DNA of 64,000 bases from JANWHQ01 sp963775275 (GTDB taxonomy: Bacteria; Pseudomonadota; Alphaproteobacteria; Caulobacterales; Caulobacteraceae): positions 3,844,001-3,908,000 of the forward strand of contig CAVZII010000005.1 of NCBI GenBank assembly GCA_963775275.1. The letters are read 5' to 3'. The notes under the pieces were generated by a model. The model was not told the DNA's origin, did no database searches, and worked only from the letters and a program-made list of their open reading frames with translations. The translations under genes and the position numbers were made by a program. Below, one piece after another: positions 18,031 through 27,933 of the stretch (position 1 is its first letter; every line of letters begins with the position of its first letter).

Positions 18031-18078
18031 CGACTTTTAATCGGATGGTCGAGGGTTCAATTCCCTCCCGGCCTACCA
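18031..18078 (+). repeat. attR: 48-bp copy of tRNA-Lys 3' end
   Basis: An exact match to 10059-10106. It has no 5' tRNA half in front of it (the upstream bases are GGCCGAAAAGT), so it is not a functional tRNA. It marks the right boundary of the island. Confidence 0.9.
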
Positions 18079-18191
18079 ACCTTCCGCCCCGACCAGTCCC
18101 GAAGACGTCCCTGCCGGCTGAGCCGCCAAGGCTGCAACTTGTCCGCGAGGTTGGTTTGGAGGAAGCTCGCCGCGGGCAGGGGCCGGGCTCG

Positions 18192-19313
18192 ATGGCGGCG
18201 CTCAAGATCCAGTTCGGTTTCCGGGGCGGGGCCCTGCATCTGACCGGCGTGGACTCGTCCGGCCATCCCGCGCCGCCGTCCGACCCGATCCTGCCGCCGG
18301 CCATGGGCTTCTGGCTCTCGGTGCACGACAAGGCAGGCGTCCAGGTCCACGCCCAGATCCTGAACGATCCCCGCACTGGCGGCGGAACGGCGCCCGAACG
18401 CCCCGTGCGCGACAGGGACTATATCGCCTTCACCCCGGACCCTGGCGCGGATGGGTTCATCGTCTTCCACCTGGCCTTCCAACCCTCGACGTCGGGACCG
18501 TCGGTGGCGCTCTTCCCGCTGAAGCGCAGCTGGGGTTTCAACGACCTGCTGCAGAAGCTGCTCAAGCCGTTCAAGCCCCGCAAACAGCGCGCGTGGCTTC
18601 TTGTCCTGTCGGACGGCTTCGCGCAGGACGAGGCCGCCAAGTTCGACGCCTTTGCGGACGCGTTCGTCGACGCGCTCTGCGCCGCGCCGCCCTTCGCGGA
18701 CTTCTCCGCACTGCGCGGCGCCATCGTCAAGCGGGCCGGCCCGGCGACGGCCGGGGGCGGGTTGCACTGGAAGATCACCGAGCTGGCCGACCGGCCCCTG
18801 ATCGAGGTAGACCCGAGCGTAACCACCAGGTTCGTCTGGGGCCTGGACGTCGATCCGGTCAATGTGCTGGTGGTGGTGAACCTCGACCGCTATGGCGGCT
18901 CGGGCGGCGATCCGGCCGTGACCGCCGTGGGCGCGCCCGGCCAGCAGCTGAACGCCATCCGCGCCGCCATCCACGAGCTCGGCCATTCCGCCTTCGCCCT
19001 GGCCGACGAGTACGCCATCGCCGGGTCCGGCGCCTCGTCCTCGCCTATAGAGCTCAACGTCGCCCAGGACGAGCCCAGCGTGCGGGCCAAGTGGGGCGAG
19101 CTCCTGACGCCGGGGATCGCCCTGCCGACGGCGGCTGAGCCCCAGCCCGGCGGGCCGCCGGTCGAGACCCTCGTGGGCATGTTCCAGGGTGCCAAGTGGG
19201 ACCCGGTGGGCAACTACCGCTCCCAGCTGAACTGCCGCATGCGCAGCGTCGAGTTCGACTTCTGCGCCGCCTGCCAGTCGGTGATCCGCTCGGTCCTGCA
19301 GAGCGAGCTCTAG
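18192..19313 (+). CDS. M64-type zinc metallopeptidase
   Basis: 373 residues. The zinc motif is AAIHELGHSAFALADEY, a HExxH site (HELGH) followed by ALADEY as in the M64 (IgA-peptidase-like) family. A later Cys-rich end (NCRMRSVEFDFCAACQ) is also typical. No obvious signal peptide is seen at the chosen ATG 18192. In-frame codons upstream fall inside the attR repeat and are not used. It is the first chromosomal gene beyond the island and overlaps the end of phhA by 3 bp. Confidence 0.8.
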   Translation: MAALKIQFGFRGGALHLTGVDSSGHPAPPSDPILPPAMGFWLSVHDKAGVQVHAQILNDPRTGGGTAPERPVRDRDYIAFTPDPGADGFIVFHLAFQPSTSGPSVALFPLKRSWGFNDLLQKLLKPFKPRKQRAWLLVLSDGFAQDEAAKFDAFADAFVDALCAAPPFADFSALRGAIVKRAGPATAGGGLHWKITELADRPLIEVDPSVTTRFVWGLDVDPVNVLVVVNLDRYGGSGGDPAVTAVGAPGQQLNAIRAAIHELGHSAFALADEYAIAGSGASSSPIELNVAQDEPSVRAKWGELLTPGIALPTAAEPQPGGPPVETLVGMFQGAKWDPVGNYRSQLNCRMRSVEFDFCAACQSVIRSVLQSEL

Positions 19314-20185
19314 GCGGTCGCCATTCGACTGGCCGCGCAGGCATAGGCCTGGGTCCCGCGGGTGAAGACCCTGTCTTCGGGCGTGATGGCCGCGATCGGG
19401 ATGTCGTCCAGCCGCGCCAGCCGCTCGTAGATCGGGCCGAAGTCCTGCAGGGTCTCGTCGAGCAGCTGCTGCAGCGAGGGCAGGACGAAGTAGACCTGCT
19501 GGTAGTCGTCGATGCGGTAGGGCGTGCGCATCACCCGGACCATGTCGAAGCCCAGGCGGTTGGGTGAGGGGGTCTCCAGGCTGAAGACGGATTCGCCGGC
19601 CGAGGAGACGATGCCCGCGCCATAGATGCGAAGGCCCTCGGGAGTCTCCATCAGGCCGAACTCGACCGTGTACCAGTAGAGCCTCGCCAGATTGTGCAGG
19701 CGCCCCAGGCGCATGGCGCGCCGGCCGCCCTCGCCATAGGCCTGCATGTAGTCGGCGAAGACCGGGTCGGTCAGCATCGGCACATGGCCGAAGACGTCGT
19801 GGAAGACGTCGGGCTCCTGCAGATAGTCGAGCTGGTCGGCCTTGCGGATGAACCGCCCGGCGGGAAAGCGCCGGTTCGCCAGGTGGTCGAAGAAGACCTC
19901 GTCGGGCACGAGCCCGGGCACCGCCACGACCGTCCAGCCGGTCAGAGCGCTCAGCTTCCCGTTCATCGTCCGGAAGTCGGGAATGCCCTGGCCATGCAGG
20001 TCCAGCGCCTGCAGCCCCTTCAAGAAGGGCTCGCAGGCCCGGCCTGGCAGCAGCGCCGCCTGGCGCTCGCAGAGGGTGACCCAGACCTCGTGCTCGCCCG
20101 GCGAATAGGCGGCCCAGTCCTGGTCGATGGTCCAGTCCGCGCGCGCGCCCGGCGGCGGGCCGGCGGCGAAGGAATCCGCGCTCAT
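19310..20185 (-). CDS. phhA: Phenylalanine 4-monooxygenase
   Basis: 291 residues, the usual single-domain bacterial size. The iron-binding HDVFGHVPML motif and the downstream YWYTVEFGLM segment provide the 2-His-1-Glu site of pterin-dependent aromatic amino-acid hydroxylases. It converts phenylalanine to tyrosine with tetrahydropterin and O2. The ATG at 20185 is the first Met in the conserved reading frame. It diverges from enolase across 85 bp. Confidence 0.95.
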   Translation of the reverse strand: MSADSFAAGPPPGARADWTIDQDWAAYSPGEHEVWVTLCERQAALLPGRACEPFLKGLQALDLHGQGIPDFRTMNGKLSALTGWTVVAVPGLVPDEVFFDHLANRRFPAGRFIRKADQLDYLQEPDVFHDVFGHVPMLTDPVFADYMQAYGEGGRRAMRLGRLHNLARLYWYTVEFGLMETPEGLRIYGAGIVSSAGESVFSLETPSPNRLGFDMVRVMRTPYRIDDYQQVYFVLPSLQQLLDETLQDFGPIYERLARLDDIPIAAITPEDRVFTRGTQAYACAASRMATA

Positions 20186-20270
20186 GACATCAATATGCGC
20201 CTTTCCGCCGAAAGTTGCAGGGGCGCCGCGCCGTGCGCTATGCCCGCGCACCAAGTCCGAAGGGCCCCCC

Positions 20271-21551
20271 ATGACCGAGATCATCGACATCACCGGCCGC
20301 GAGATCCTCGACAGCCGGGGCAATCCGACGGTCGAGGTCGACGTGACCCTGGAGGACGGCGCCTTCGGCCGCGCCGCCGTGCCTTCGGGCGCCTCGACCG
20401 GCGCGCACGAGGCGGTCGAGAAGCGCGACGGGGACAAGGCCCGCTATGGCGGCAAGGGCGTCCTCCAGGCGGTCGATGCGGTGAACCGCGAGATCTTCGA
20501 CGCCCTTTCCGGGACCGACGCGGAGGACCAGCGCCGGATCGACCGGATCATGATCGAGCTCGACGGGACCTCGAACAAAGGCCGCCTCGGCGCCAACGCC
20601 ATCCTCGGCGTCAGCCTGGCCACGGCAAAGGCCGCCGCCCAGAGCGCGGGCCTGCCGCTCTACAAGTACGTCGGCGGCGTGGGGGCCCGGGTGCTGCCCG
20701 TTCCCCAGATGAACATCATCAACGGCGGGGTCCATGCCGACAATCCGATCGACATCCAGGAGTTCATGCTGCTGCCGGTCGGCGCGCCGACCTTCGCCGA
20801 GGCGCTGCGCATGGGCGCGGAGATCTTCCATAAGCTGAAGACCGCGCTGCGCGAGGCAGGCCTGAACACCAACGTCGGCGACGAGGGCGGCTTCGCCCCG
20901 AACATCGGCTCGGCGCGAGAGGCCCTGGGATTCATCGTCAAGGCTGGCGAGGCGGCGGGCTACGCCGCCGGCGACGACTTCATGCTCGGCCTGGACGCCG
21001 CTGCGACGGAATTCTTCAAGGACGGCAAGTACGTGCTGGCGGGCGAGGGCAAGACGCTCGATCAGGCCGGCATGGTGGACTATCTCGCCGGCCTCGTCGC
21101 CGACTTCCCGATCGTCTCCGTCGAGGACGGCTGCGCCGAGGATGACTTCGAGGGCTGGAAGCTCCTGACCGACCGGCTCGGCAAGACGGTCCAGCTGGTG
21201 GGCGACGACCTCTTCGTCACCAATCCCGAGCGCCTGGCCATGGGGATCGCCAAGGGCCTGGCCAACTCCATCCTGGTCAAGGTCAACCAGATCGGGACCC
21301 TCAGCGAGACGCTTGACGCGGTGAGCCTGGCCCACAAGAGCGCCTACACCGCGGTGATGTCGCACCGCTCGGGCGAGACCGAGGACTCCACCATCGCCGA
21401 CCTCGCGGTCGCCACCAACTGCGGCCAGATCAAGACCGGCTCGCTCGCCCGCTCCGATCGCCTGGCCAAGTACAACCAGCTCCTGCGCATCGAGGAAGAA
21501 CTCGGCGACCAGGCGACCTTCGCCGGAAAGGCCGCGCTGAAGCTGGGTTAG
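20271..21551 (+). CDS. eno: Enolase
   Basis: 426 residues, full length. It starts MTEIIDITGREILDSRGNPT and includes GASTGAHEAVEKRDGD, the enolase signature SHRSGETEDSTIADL and NQIGTLSETL. It interconverts 2-phosphoglycerate and phosphoenolpyruvate in glycolysis and needs Mg2+. Its stop overlaps by 4 bp the end of the convergent MFS gene. Confidence 0.97.
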   Translation: MTEIIDITGREILDSRGNPTVEVDVTLEDGAFGRAAVPSGASTGAHEAVEKRDGDKARYGGKGVLQAVDAVNREIFDALSGTDAEDQRRIDRIMIELDGTSNKGRLGANAILGVSLATAKAAAQSAGLPLYKYVGGVGARVLPVPQMNIINGGVHADNPIDIQEFMLLPVGAPTFAEALRMGAEIFHKLKTALREAGLNTNVGDEGGFAPNIGSAREALGFIVKAGEAAGYAAGDDFMLGLDAAATEFFKDGKYVLAGEGKTLDQAGMVDYLAGLVADFPIVSVEDGCAEDDFEGWKLLTDRLGKTVQLVGDDLFVTNPERLAMGIAKGLANSILVKVNQIGTLSETLDAVSLAHKSAYTAVMSHRSGETEDSTIADLAVATNCGQIKTGSLARSDRLAKYNQLLRIEEELGDQATFAGKAALKLG

Positions 21552-22771
21552 ACCTTTGCTCTGGACGCGACCTGTTCGGTCAGACGGTCGGCCCGCCTGA
21601 GCTGAGGAACGACCAGCGCCATCACCGCGACCGCGCCCATCGACAGGACGCCGCCGATGGCGGCCGCCCAGGGCGCGCCGAGGAACCCGGCCACGATGCC
21701 GCTCTCGAAGTCGCCCAGGCGGTTCGAGCCGCCGACGAACACCGAGCTCACCGCACTGACGCGCCCGCGCATCTCGTCGGGCGTGGCCACCTGGACCAGG
21801 GTCTGGCGCACCACGACGCTGACCATGTCGAAGCCGCCCGCCGCCGCCATCAGGACCAGCGACAGCCAGAAGCTCCTCGACAGGCCGAAGGCGGCGGTCA
21901 TCAGGCCGTAACCCGCGACCGACCAGAGGAAGATCGCCCCCGTGCGCCGCCGGATCGGCAGCTGCGCCAGGGTGAACCCCACGATCATCGCCCCGACCGC
22001 CGGCCCGCTCTGGAGCAGGCCCAGGCCCACTGGCCCCACTCGCAAGATGTCCTTGGCGAAGATGGGCAGCAGCGAGGTCACGCCGCCCAGGATCACGGCG
22101 AACAGGTCCAGCGAGATCGCCCCCAGCAGCAGAGGGTTGGACGTCACATAGGCGAGGCCGGCGAAGGCGCGCACCCAGGCGTCGTCGTCCCGGTCCGCCG
22201 CCGGGGAGACCGGGCGCGCCTGAAGGCTCAGCAGGATCGGCATGGCGACAAGCTGCAGGGCGCCGGCCGCAAGGAAGGCGCCCGGGCCGATCCAGGCATA
22301 GGCCAGACCGCCGAGCGCCGGACCAGCCATGATCGCCAGCTGCCCGGTCGAGGAGCTGAGGGCGACGGCGCGGCTCAGTTCCTCGGGCGGAACGAGGCTC
22401 GCCAGGAGCGCCTGCTGGGCCGGAGGGCCGAAGGCGCGAACCGCGCCCAGCAACAGGGCCAGGGCGTAGAGCCAGCCGATCGCGAGGTCAGATCTTGCGA
22501 AGGTGAAGAGGGCGAGGGCGGCGACGACCTGGACCCCTAGCGTCACCGCAACCACGCGGCGCCGGTCGAAGTGGTCGGCGGCGTGGCCGGTGGCGGTCAC
22601 CAGCGGCAGCTGGGGCAGGAACTGCATCAACCCCATCAGGCCGAGACTGAAGGCGCTGCCGGTGCGCGCATAGACCAGCCAGCCCAGGGCGACGCTGGTC
22701 ATCTGCATCGCGACGCCGCCGAGGACGCGGGCGGCGATGAAGCGGAGGAGGTTGGGCTGCCTGAGGACCAC
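21548..22771 (-). CDS. MFS transporter (EntS-like exporter family)
   Basis: 407 residues with about 12 hydrophobic segments and MFS features such as GHAADHFDRRRVV between TM2 and TM3. The MFS_3/EntS-like look (SLLPIFAKDILRVGPVGLGLLQSGPAVGA) suggests drug or siderophore-type efflux, but the substrate is unknown. The start is set at GTG 22771, which has AAGGGG just upstream. It lies 8 bp after the stop of the alpha/beta hydrolase gene, so the two are co-transcribed. Confidence 0.82.
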   Translation of the reverse strand: MVLRQPNLLRFIAARVLGGVAMQMTSVALGWLVYARTGSAFSLGLMGLMQFLPQLPLVTATGHAADHFDRRRVVAVTLGVQVVAALALFTFARSDLAIGWLYALALLLGAVRAFGPPAQQALLASLVPPEELSRAVALSSSTGQLAIMAGPALGGLAYAWIGPGAFLAAGALQLVAMPILLSLQARPVSPAADRDDDAWVRAFAGLAYVTSNPLLLGAISLDLFAVILGGVTSLLPIFAKDILRVGPVGLGLLQSGPAVGAMIVGFTLAQLPIRRRTGAIFLWSVAGYGLMTAAFGLSRSFWLSLVLMAAAGGFDMVSVVVRQTLVQVATPDEMRGRVSAVSSVFVGGSNRLGDFESGIVAGFLGAPWAAAIGGVLSMGAVAVMALVVPQLRRADRLTEQVASRAKV

Positions 22772-22779
22772 CCGACCCC

Positions 22780-23430
22780 TTAGGCCGGCTCCGCCGCAAG
22801 GCGCTTGTCGAGATAGGCGCCCACGCGCTGCTCGACATCGGGCAGGTGCTCGGCCCAGAAGTGGGTCGCGCCCGGCACCACCTCGTAGTCGATGATGATC
22901 CCCTTCTGGGTGCGCAGCTTGGAGACCACGCGCTCGACCTCGACCGGCGGCACCACGGTGTCGCCCGAGCCGTGCAGGATCAGCCCCGAGGCCGGGCAGG
23001 GGGCCAGGAAGCTGAAGTCGTACATGTTGGTGGGCGGCGTCACCGAGATGAAGCCGTCGGTCTCGGGCCGGCGCATCAGGAGCTGCATGCCGATCCAGGC
23101 GCCGAACTGATAGCCGGCGACCCAGCACTGCGAGGCGGTCGGGTTGGACGACTGCAGCCAGTCCAGCGCCGAGGCCGCGTCCGCCAGCTCGCCGATGCCC
23201 GAATCGAACTCGCCCTGGCTCTTGCCGACGCCGCGGTAGTTGAAGCGCAGGACCGAGAAGCCCCGTTTCATGAACAGGTGGAACAGCTGCACCGTGACCG
23301 GGTTGTTCATCTGCCCGCCCACCTTGGGGTGGGGGTGCAGGATCAGCGCGATCGGGGCGGTCGATTCCTTGCCGGCCGAATAGCGTCCTTCGATCCGGCC
23401 GGAGGCGCCGGTCAGAATCACCTCAGGCAT
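22780..23430 (-). CDS. Alpha/beta hydrolase (COG2945-like), nucleophile elbow altered
   Basis: 216 residues with the COG2945-type sequence LILHPHPKVGGQMNNPVTVQLF, FNYRGVGKSQGEFDSG, LAPCPASGLILHGSGDTVVPP and a terminal GATHFW with the expected His. The nucleophile elbow, usually G-x-S-x-G, reads G-Y-Q-F-G, so the catalytic serine is replaced by Gln while the distal Asp and His remain. It may be a non-hydrolytic member of the family. It is divergent from the iscR-suf operon and upstream of the MFS gene. Confidence 0.82.
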   Translation of the reverse strand: MPEVILTGASGRIEGRYSAGKESTAPIALILHPHPKVGGQMNNPVTVQLFHLFMKRGFSVLRFNYRGVGKSQGEFDSGIGELADAASALDWLQSSNPTASQCWVAGYQFGAWIGMQLLMRRPETDGFISVTPPTNMYDFSFLAPCPASGLILHGSGDTVVPPVEVERVVSKLRTQKGIIIDYEVVPGATHFWAEHLPDVEQRVGAYLDKRLAAEPA

Positions 23431-23471
23431 GTCGTCTGGCTCGCTGCGGCGGGTCGATCAGTCGGCCCATA

Positions 23472-23504
23472 ATACTTGACCACCACGCTTGGTTTTCCTA
23501 CATC
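23472..23504 (+). promoter_or_regulatory. Predicted suf operon promoter with IscR-like half-site
   Basis: TTGACC (23476-23481), a 17-bp spacer and TACATC (23499-23504) form a plausible sigma-70 promoter about 100 bp upstream of iscR. ATACTTGAC (23472-23480) overlaps the -35 element and matches the left half of the type 1 IscR consensus. The right half is poorly conserved. Autoregulation of the operon by IscR is inferred from this and from gene order. Confidence 0.45.
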
Positions 23505-23606
23505 CGGCGTTCCAGCATCGGGGGTTCGAGCGACCCCCGGCGCGCGAAGGCGCGGTTTGTATCACAAGCCGCCTGCGATGCGCGCGTTTTCTGTGGAAGG
23601 ACGCCG

Positions 23607-24083
23607 ATGCGCCTCAGCACCAAGGGCCGCTATGCCGTCATGGCCATGGCGGACCTGGCCAGCCGCGCCGGCGATCACGCCGTGACCCTCGGCGAGATCG
23701 CACACCGGCAGGACATCTCACTGCCGTACCTGGAGCAGCTCTTCGCGCGCCTCAGACGCGGCGGCCTGGTCAAGAGCGTACGCGGCCCTGGCGGCGGCTA
23801 CCGCCTGGCGCGCGCGGCCCGGGAAACATGGGTCTCCGACATCGTCACCGCCGTGGACGAGCCGCTCGAGGCCGTCCGCTGCTCGACCTTGCCGGGCGGC
23901 TGCATGCCGGGCGGCGAGCGGTGCCTGACCCACGACCTGTGGGACGACCTCGGCCGGCACATCCACGATTACCTCGCCGGAATCTCCCTCGAAGACGTGG
24001 TTTCCGGAAAGCTCGCGCGCCGCCGCGCAACGAGCGGGCCGGGAGCAGTGGCCCCGGCGGCAGGCGCCGAGGCGGCGGCATGA
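23607..24083 (+). CDS. iscR: Rrf2/IscR-type Fe-S cluster sensing regulator
   Basis: 158 residues. It has an N-terminal winged helix (MRLSTKGRYAVMAMADLA, then ISLPYLEQLFARLRRGGLVKSVRGPGGGYRLAR) and three Fe-S ligand cysteines in RCSTLPGGCMPGGERCLTHDLW, as in IscR and SufR-like Rrf2 proteins. It would repress the downstream suf operon when loaded with a cluster. Its stop overlaps the start of the cysteine desulfurase gene (ATGA), indicating translational coupling. Confidence 0.93.
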   Translation: MRLSTKGRYAVMAMADLASRAGDHAVTLGEIAHRQDISLPYLEQLFARLRRGGLVKSVRGPGGGYRLARAARETWVSDIVTAVDEPLEAVRCSTLPGGCMPGGERCLTHDLWDDLGRHIHDYLAGISLEDVVSGKLARRRATSGPGAVAPAAGAEAAA

Positions 24084-25219
24084 GCGGGCGCATCTATCTC
24101 GACTACAACGCTACGGCCAAGGTCCGGCCCCAGGCCGTCGCGTCGGTGGTCCAGGCGCTGGAGCTCGGCGCCAATCCGTCGTCGGTCCATGCAGCCGGGC
24201 GGGCGGCCCACGCTCTCCTGGAGGCGGCGCGGGACAAGGTCGCGGCCCTGGCCGGCGCAAGGGCCCAGGACGTGGTCTTCACCTCCGGCGGCTCGGAGGC
24301 CAACACCCTGGCCATCACCAGCGCGGTGCGCGCCGGCGCGCGCCGGCTGATCCTCGGGGCGACCGAGCATCCGAGCGTCCTGGAGACGGCTGAGGCGTCC
24401 GGCGTCGCGATCGAGGCATGGCCGGTCAACGCCGAGGGCATGGCTGAGCTCAGCTGGCTGGCGGATCGGCTGAAGCGCTGGGACAGGGACGACGGCGCGC
24501 CGTTCGTCGCCCTGATGGCCGCCAACAACGAGACGGGCGTGATCCAGCCGCTCGCAGAGGCCGCCCAGATCGTCCGCGAGGCCGAGGGCTGGCTGCACGT
24601 GGACGCCGTCCAGGCCGCGGGGAAGTTCGCGATCGACCAGATCTCGGCCGACACGATCGCGCTCTCCGCTCACAAGGTCGGCGGCCCGCAAGGCTCGGGC
24701 GCCCTCGTCGTCGCCTGCGACCGTCCGATCGCCAAGCGCAGCTTCGGCGGCGGCCAGGAGCGCGGCCGCCGGGGCGGCACTGAGAACCTTTGCGGCGCGG
24801 CGGGCTTTGGCGCAGCAGCCGAGGCCGCGATGGGCGGGCTCGGGCCCGACCACGCCGCCTGGCGGGACGCCGCAGCAGCGCGCCTCGAGTCCGAGGCTGG
24901 GATCGTCGTCCTCGGCGAAGGCGCGCCGCGCCTGCCCAACACCTTGTGCCTGGCCGCGCCCGGCTTTTCGTCGGAACTGCAGGTGATGGCGCTGGATCTC
25001 GCCGGCGTGATGGTCAGCGCCGGCTCGGCCTGCTCGTCGGGCAAGGTCAAGGCGAGCCCGGTCATCCGCGCCATGGGCCGCGAGGACCTCGCCGGCTCGG
25101 TCATCCGCGTCTCCGGCGGCTGGGCGACGACCGAGGCCGACTGGATTCAATTCGCCGACGCCTGGCTCGAGGCCTTCGCCCGCCATCAGGCCCGCGCCCG
25201 CAAGCTGGTGGAGGCCTAG
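24080..25219 (+). CDS. Cysteine desulfurase, IscS/NifS group
   Basis: 379 residues, a PLP fold-type I enzyme. It has LDYNATAKVRP at the N-terminus, the PLP lysine in ALSAHKVGGPQGSG and the catalytic cysteine in SAGSACSSGKVKASPV. The long Cys loop is that of group I (IscS/NifS) rather than SufS. It supplies persulfide sulfur for cluster assembly. It sits between iscR and sufB, so this SUF operon carries two desulfurases, with SufS further downstream. Confidence 0.92.
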   Translation: MSGRIYLDYNATAKVRPQAVASVVQALELGANPSSVHAAGRAAHALLEAARDKVAALAGARAQDVVFTSGGSEANTLAITSAVRAGARRLILGATEHPSVLETAEASGVAIEAWPVNAEGMAELSWLADRLKRWDRDDGAPFVALMAANNETGVIQPLAEAAQIVREAEGWLHVDAVQAAGKFAIDQISADTIALSAHKVGGPQGSGALVVACDRPIAKRSFGGGQERGRRGGTENLCGAAGFGAAAEAAMGGLGPDHAAWRDAAAARLESEAGIVVLGEGAPRLPNTLCLAAPGFSSELQVMALDLAGVMVSAGSACSSGKVKASPVIRAMGREDLAGSVIRVSGGWATTEADWIQFADAWLEAFARHQARARKLVEA

Positions 25220-25222
25220 GTC

Positions 25223-26685
<1,463 letters not shown>

Positions 26686-26689
<4 letters not shown>

Positions 26690-27180
26690 GCAACAACGCC
26701 ATCGATGCCGGCGCACCCTTCCCCCTGGAGGGGGGAAGGGCCGGGGATGGGGGTGGCAGCGCCTCCGATAGACCCCATCACGGTCCAGTCGCGGGAGGCG
26801 TTGACCGAGCGCGCCGTCTGCGCCGAGAGCAGACACTTGCGGAACGGCTCCTCTGGGCGGAACTGCGGAAGCTGGAACGCAACTTCCGACGCCAGGCGCC
26901 GATCGGCCGCTACATCGTGGACTTCGTCCACCAGGCAAGCCGCCTGATCATCGAGGTCGACGGTCCCGTCCACGATGTGCCTGACGTCGCAGTCCGAGAT
27001 CTCCAGCGCAGCGACTGGTTGGCCGCGCAAGGCTATCGGGTCGTCCGTTTCTCCGAGCAGGAAGTGCGGGACAACCTGCACGATGTCGTCCGGCGCATCG
27101 ACGCCGAGGCGGCGCCACCCCCATCCCCGACCCTTCCCCCCTCCAGGGGGAAGGGAGAGCCACGGTATCTCGTCCGATGA
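26686..27180 (+). CDS. DUF559 (Vsr-like) endonuclease-domain protein inserted in the suf operon
   Basis: 164 residues. The core (LRREQTLAERLLWAELRKLE, FRRQAPIGRYIVDFVHQASRLIIEVDG, LAAQGYRVVRFSEQEV) is a clear DUF559 domain of the PD-(D/E)XK very-short-patch-repair-like fold: the Asp of IVDF and Glu of IEVDG are probable metal ligands. The N-terminal PFPLEGGRAGDGG and C-terminal PPPSPTLPPSRGKGEP tails are simply translated arms of the flanking 42-bp inverted repeat. The ATG overlaps the sufB stop, so it is translated by coupling. Nothing links it to Fe-S assembly; a repeat-borne insertion is the likely explanation. Confidence 0.88.
26716..27155. repeat. 42-bp terminal inverted repeats bracketing the DUF559 gene
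   Basis: Left arm 26716-26757 begins CCCTTCCCCCTGGAGGGGGG. Right arm 27114-27155 is its inverted copy, identical at 41 of 42 positions. Each arm has an internal palindrome (CCCTTCCCCCTGGAGGGGGGAAGGG-type) followed by a GGGGATGGGGGTGGC tail, so each can fold alone or with its partner. The whole unit is 440 bp. Related arms occur at 7555-7728. Confidence 0.88.
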
Positions 27181-27186
27181 CGTCCC

Positions 27187-27933
27187 ATGCTGAGCATCAA
27201 AGACCTCCACGTCGCCATCCAGGGGACCGAGATCCTGAAGGGTCTCACGCTCGAGATCCCCGCGGGCGAGGTGCATGCCATCATGGGGCCGAACGGGGCG
27301 GGCAAGTCGACGCTGTCCTATGTCCTGACCGGCCGTACGGGCTACGAGCCCACCCAGGGCTCCGCCACGCTCGACGGCGAGGATCTCCTGGCGCTCGATC
27401 CGTCGGAGCGGGCGGCGAGGGGCCTTTTCCTGTCGTTCCAGTATCCGCTGGAGATCCCAGGCGTGCCGGCGCTCACCTTCATCCGCACCGCGATGAACGC
27501 CCAGCGCAAGGCCCGCGGCGAGGCCGAGATCTCCGCGCCCGCCTTCCTGAAGCTGGCGCGCGAGACCGCCGCCAGGCTGAAGATCGACTTCGAGATGCTG
27601 CGCCGGGCGCTGAACGTCGGCTTCTCGGGCGGCGAGAAGAAGCGGATGGAGATCTTCCAGATGGCGATGCTGTCGCCCCGCTTCCTGATCCTGGACGAGA
27701 CGGATTCGGGGCTCGACATCGATGCGCTGAGGATCGTGTCGGAGGGCGTCAACGCCATGCGCGCGCCCGACCGCGGCATGCTGGTGATCACCCACTACCA
27801 GCGCCTGCTCGATTATGTGACGCCGGACCGGGTGCACGTCCTGGCCGGCGGCCGGATCGTCGCCTCAGGCGGCCCCGAGCTGGCGCACGAGCTCGAGCGC
27901 GAAGGCTACGACAAGTACGCGAGGGCCGCGTGA
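27187..27933 (+). CDS. sufC: Fe-S assembly ATPase SufC
   Basis: 248 residues of an ABC-type ATPase: Walker A GPNGAGKST, Q-loop FLSFQYPLEIPG, signature FSGGEKKRME, Walker B FLILDETDSGLD and the H-loop His in VITHYQ. It powers conformational changes of the SufBC2D scaffold. It is 6 bp beyond the DUF559 stop; without that insertion it would follow sufB closely. Its stop overlaps the GTG start of sufD. Confidence 0.97.
   Translation: MLSIKDLHVAIQGTEILKGLTLEIPAGEVHAIMGPNGAGKSTLSYVLTGRTGYEPTQGSATLDGEDLLALDPSERAARGLFLSFQYPLEIPGVPALTFIRTAMNAQRKARGEAEISAPAFLKLARETAARLKIDFEMLRRALNVGFSGGEKKRMEIFQMAMLSPRFLILDETDSGLDIDALRIVSEGVNAMRAPDRGMLVITHYQRLLDYVTPDRVHVLAGGRIVASGGPELAHELEREGYDKYARAA

Larger units (their letters stand above)
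10059..18078. mobile_element. tRNA-Lys-integrated island (satellite- or prophage-like remnant) with PARIS-type defence genes
   Basis: About 8 kb lies between exact 48-bp repeats of the tRNA-Lys 3' end. Genes on the minus strand, from the right end: truncated tyrosine integrase, terminase small subunit-like gene, a 141-residue gene, a 263-residue phage-like gene, AriA-like ATPase, AriB-like DUF4435 protein, decayed HNH nuclease and a membrane protein; one unknown gene is on the plus strand. The interval 10.2-14.6 kb is visibly AT-richer than the flanks, consistent with transfer. There is no large terminase, portal or capsid gene. Paired GGGGACAC repeats near both ends (10152-10171 and 17881-17899) could be arm sites. 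With the integrase cut short the element is probably immobile now. Confidence 0.85.

Noticed and set aside
18031..18078. Second tRNA-Lys gene
   Set aside because: Only the 3' 48 bp are present; there is no acceptor 5' strand or D arm, so it is an att copy.
18003..18191. Extension of the M64 peptidase gene upstream of 18192
   Set aside because: The extra codons translate the attR repeat and have no peptidase similarity.
27113..27180. Proline-rich C-terminus of the DUF559 protein as a functional domain
   Set aside because: It is the translation of the right inverted-repeat arm, so a dedicated function is unlikely.
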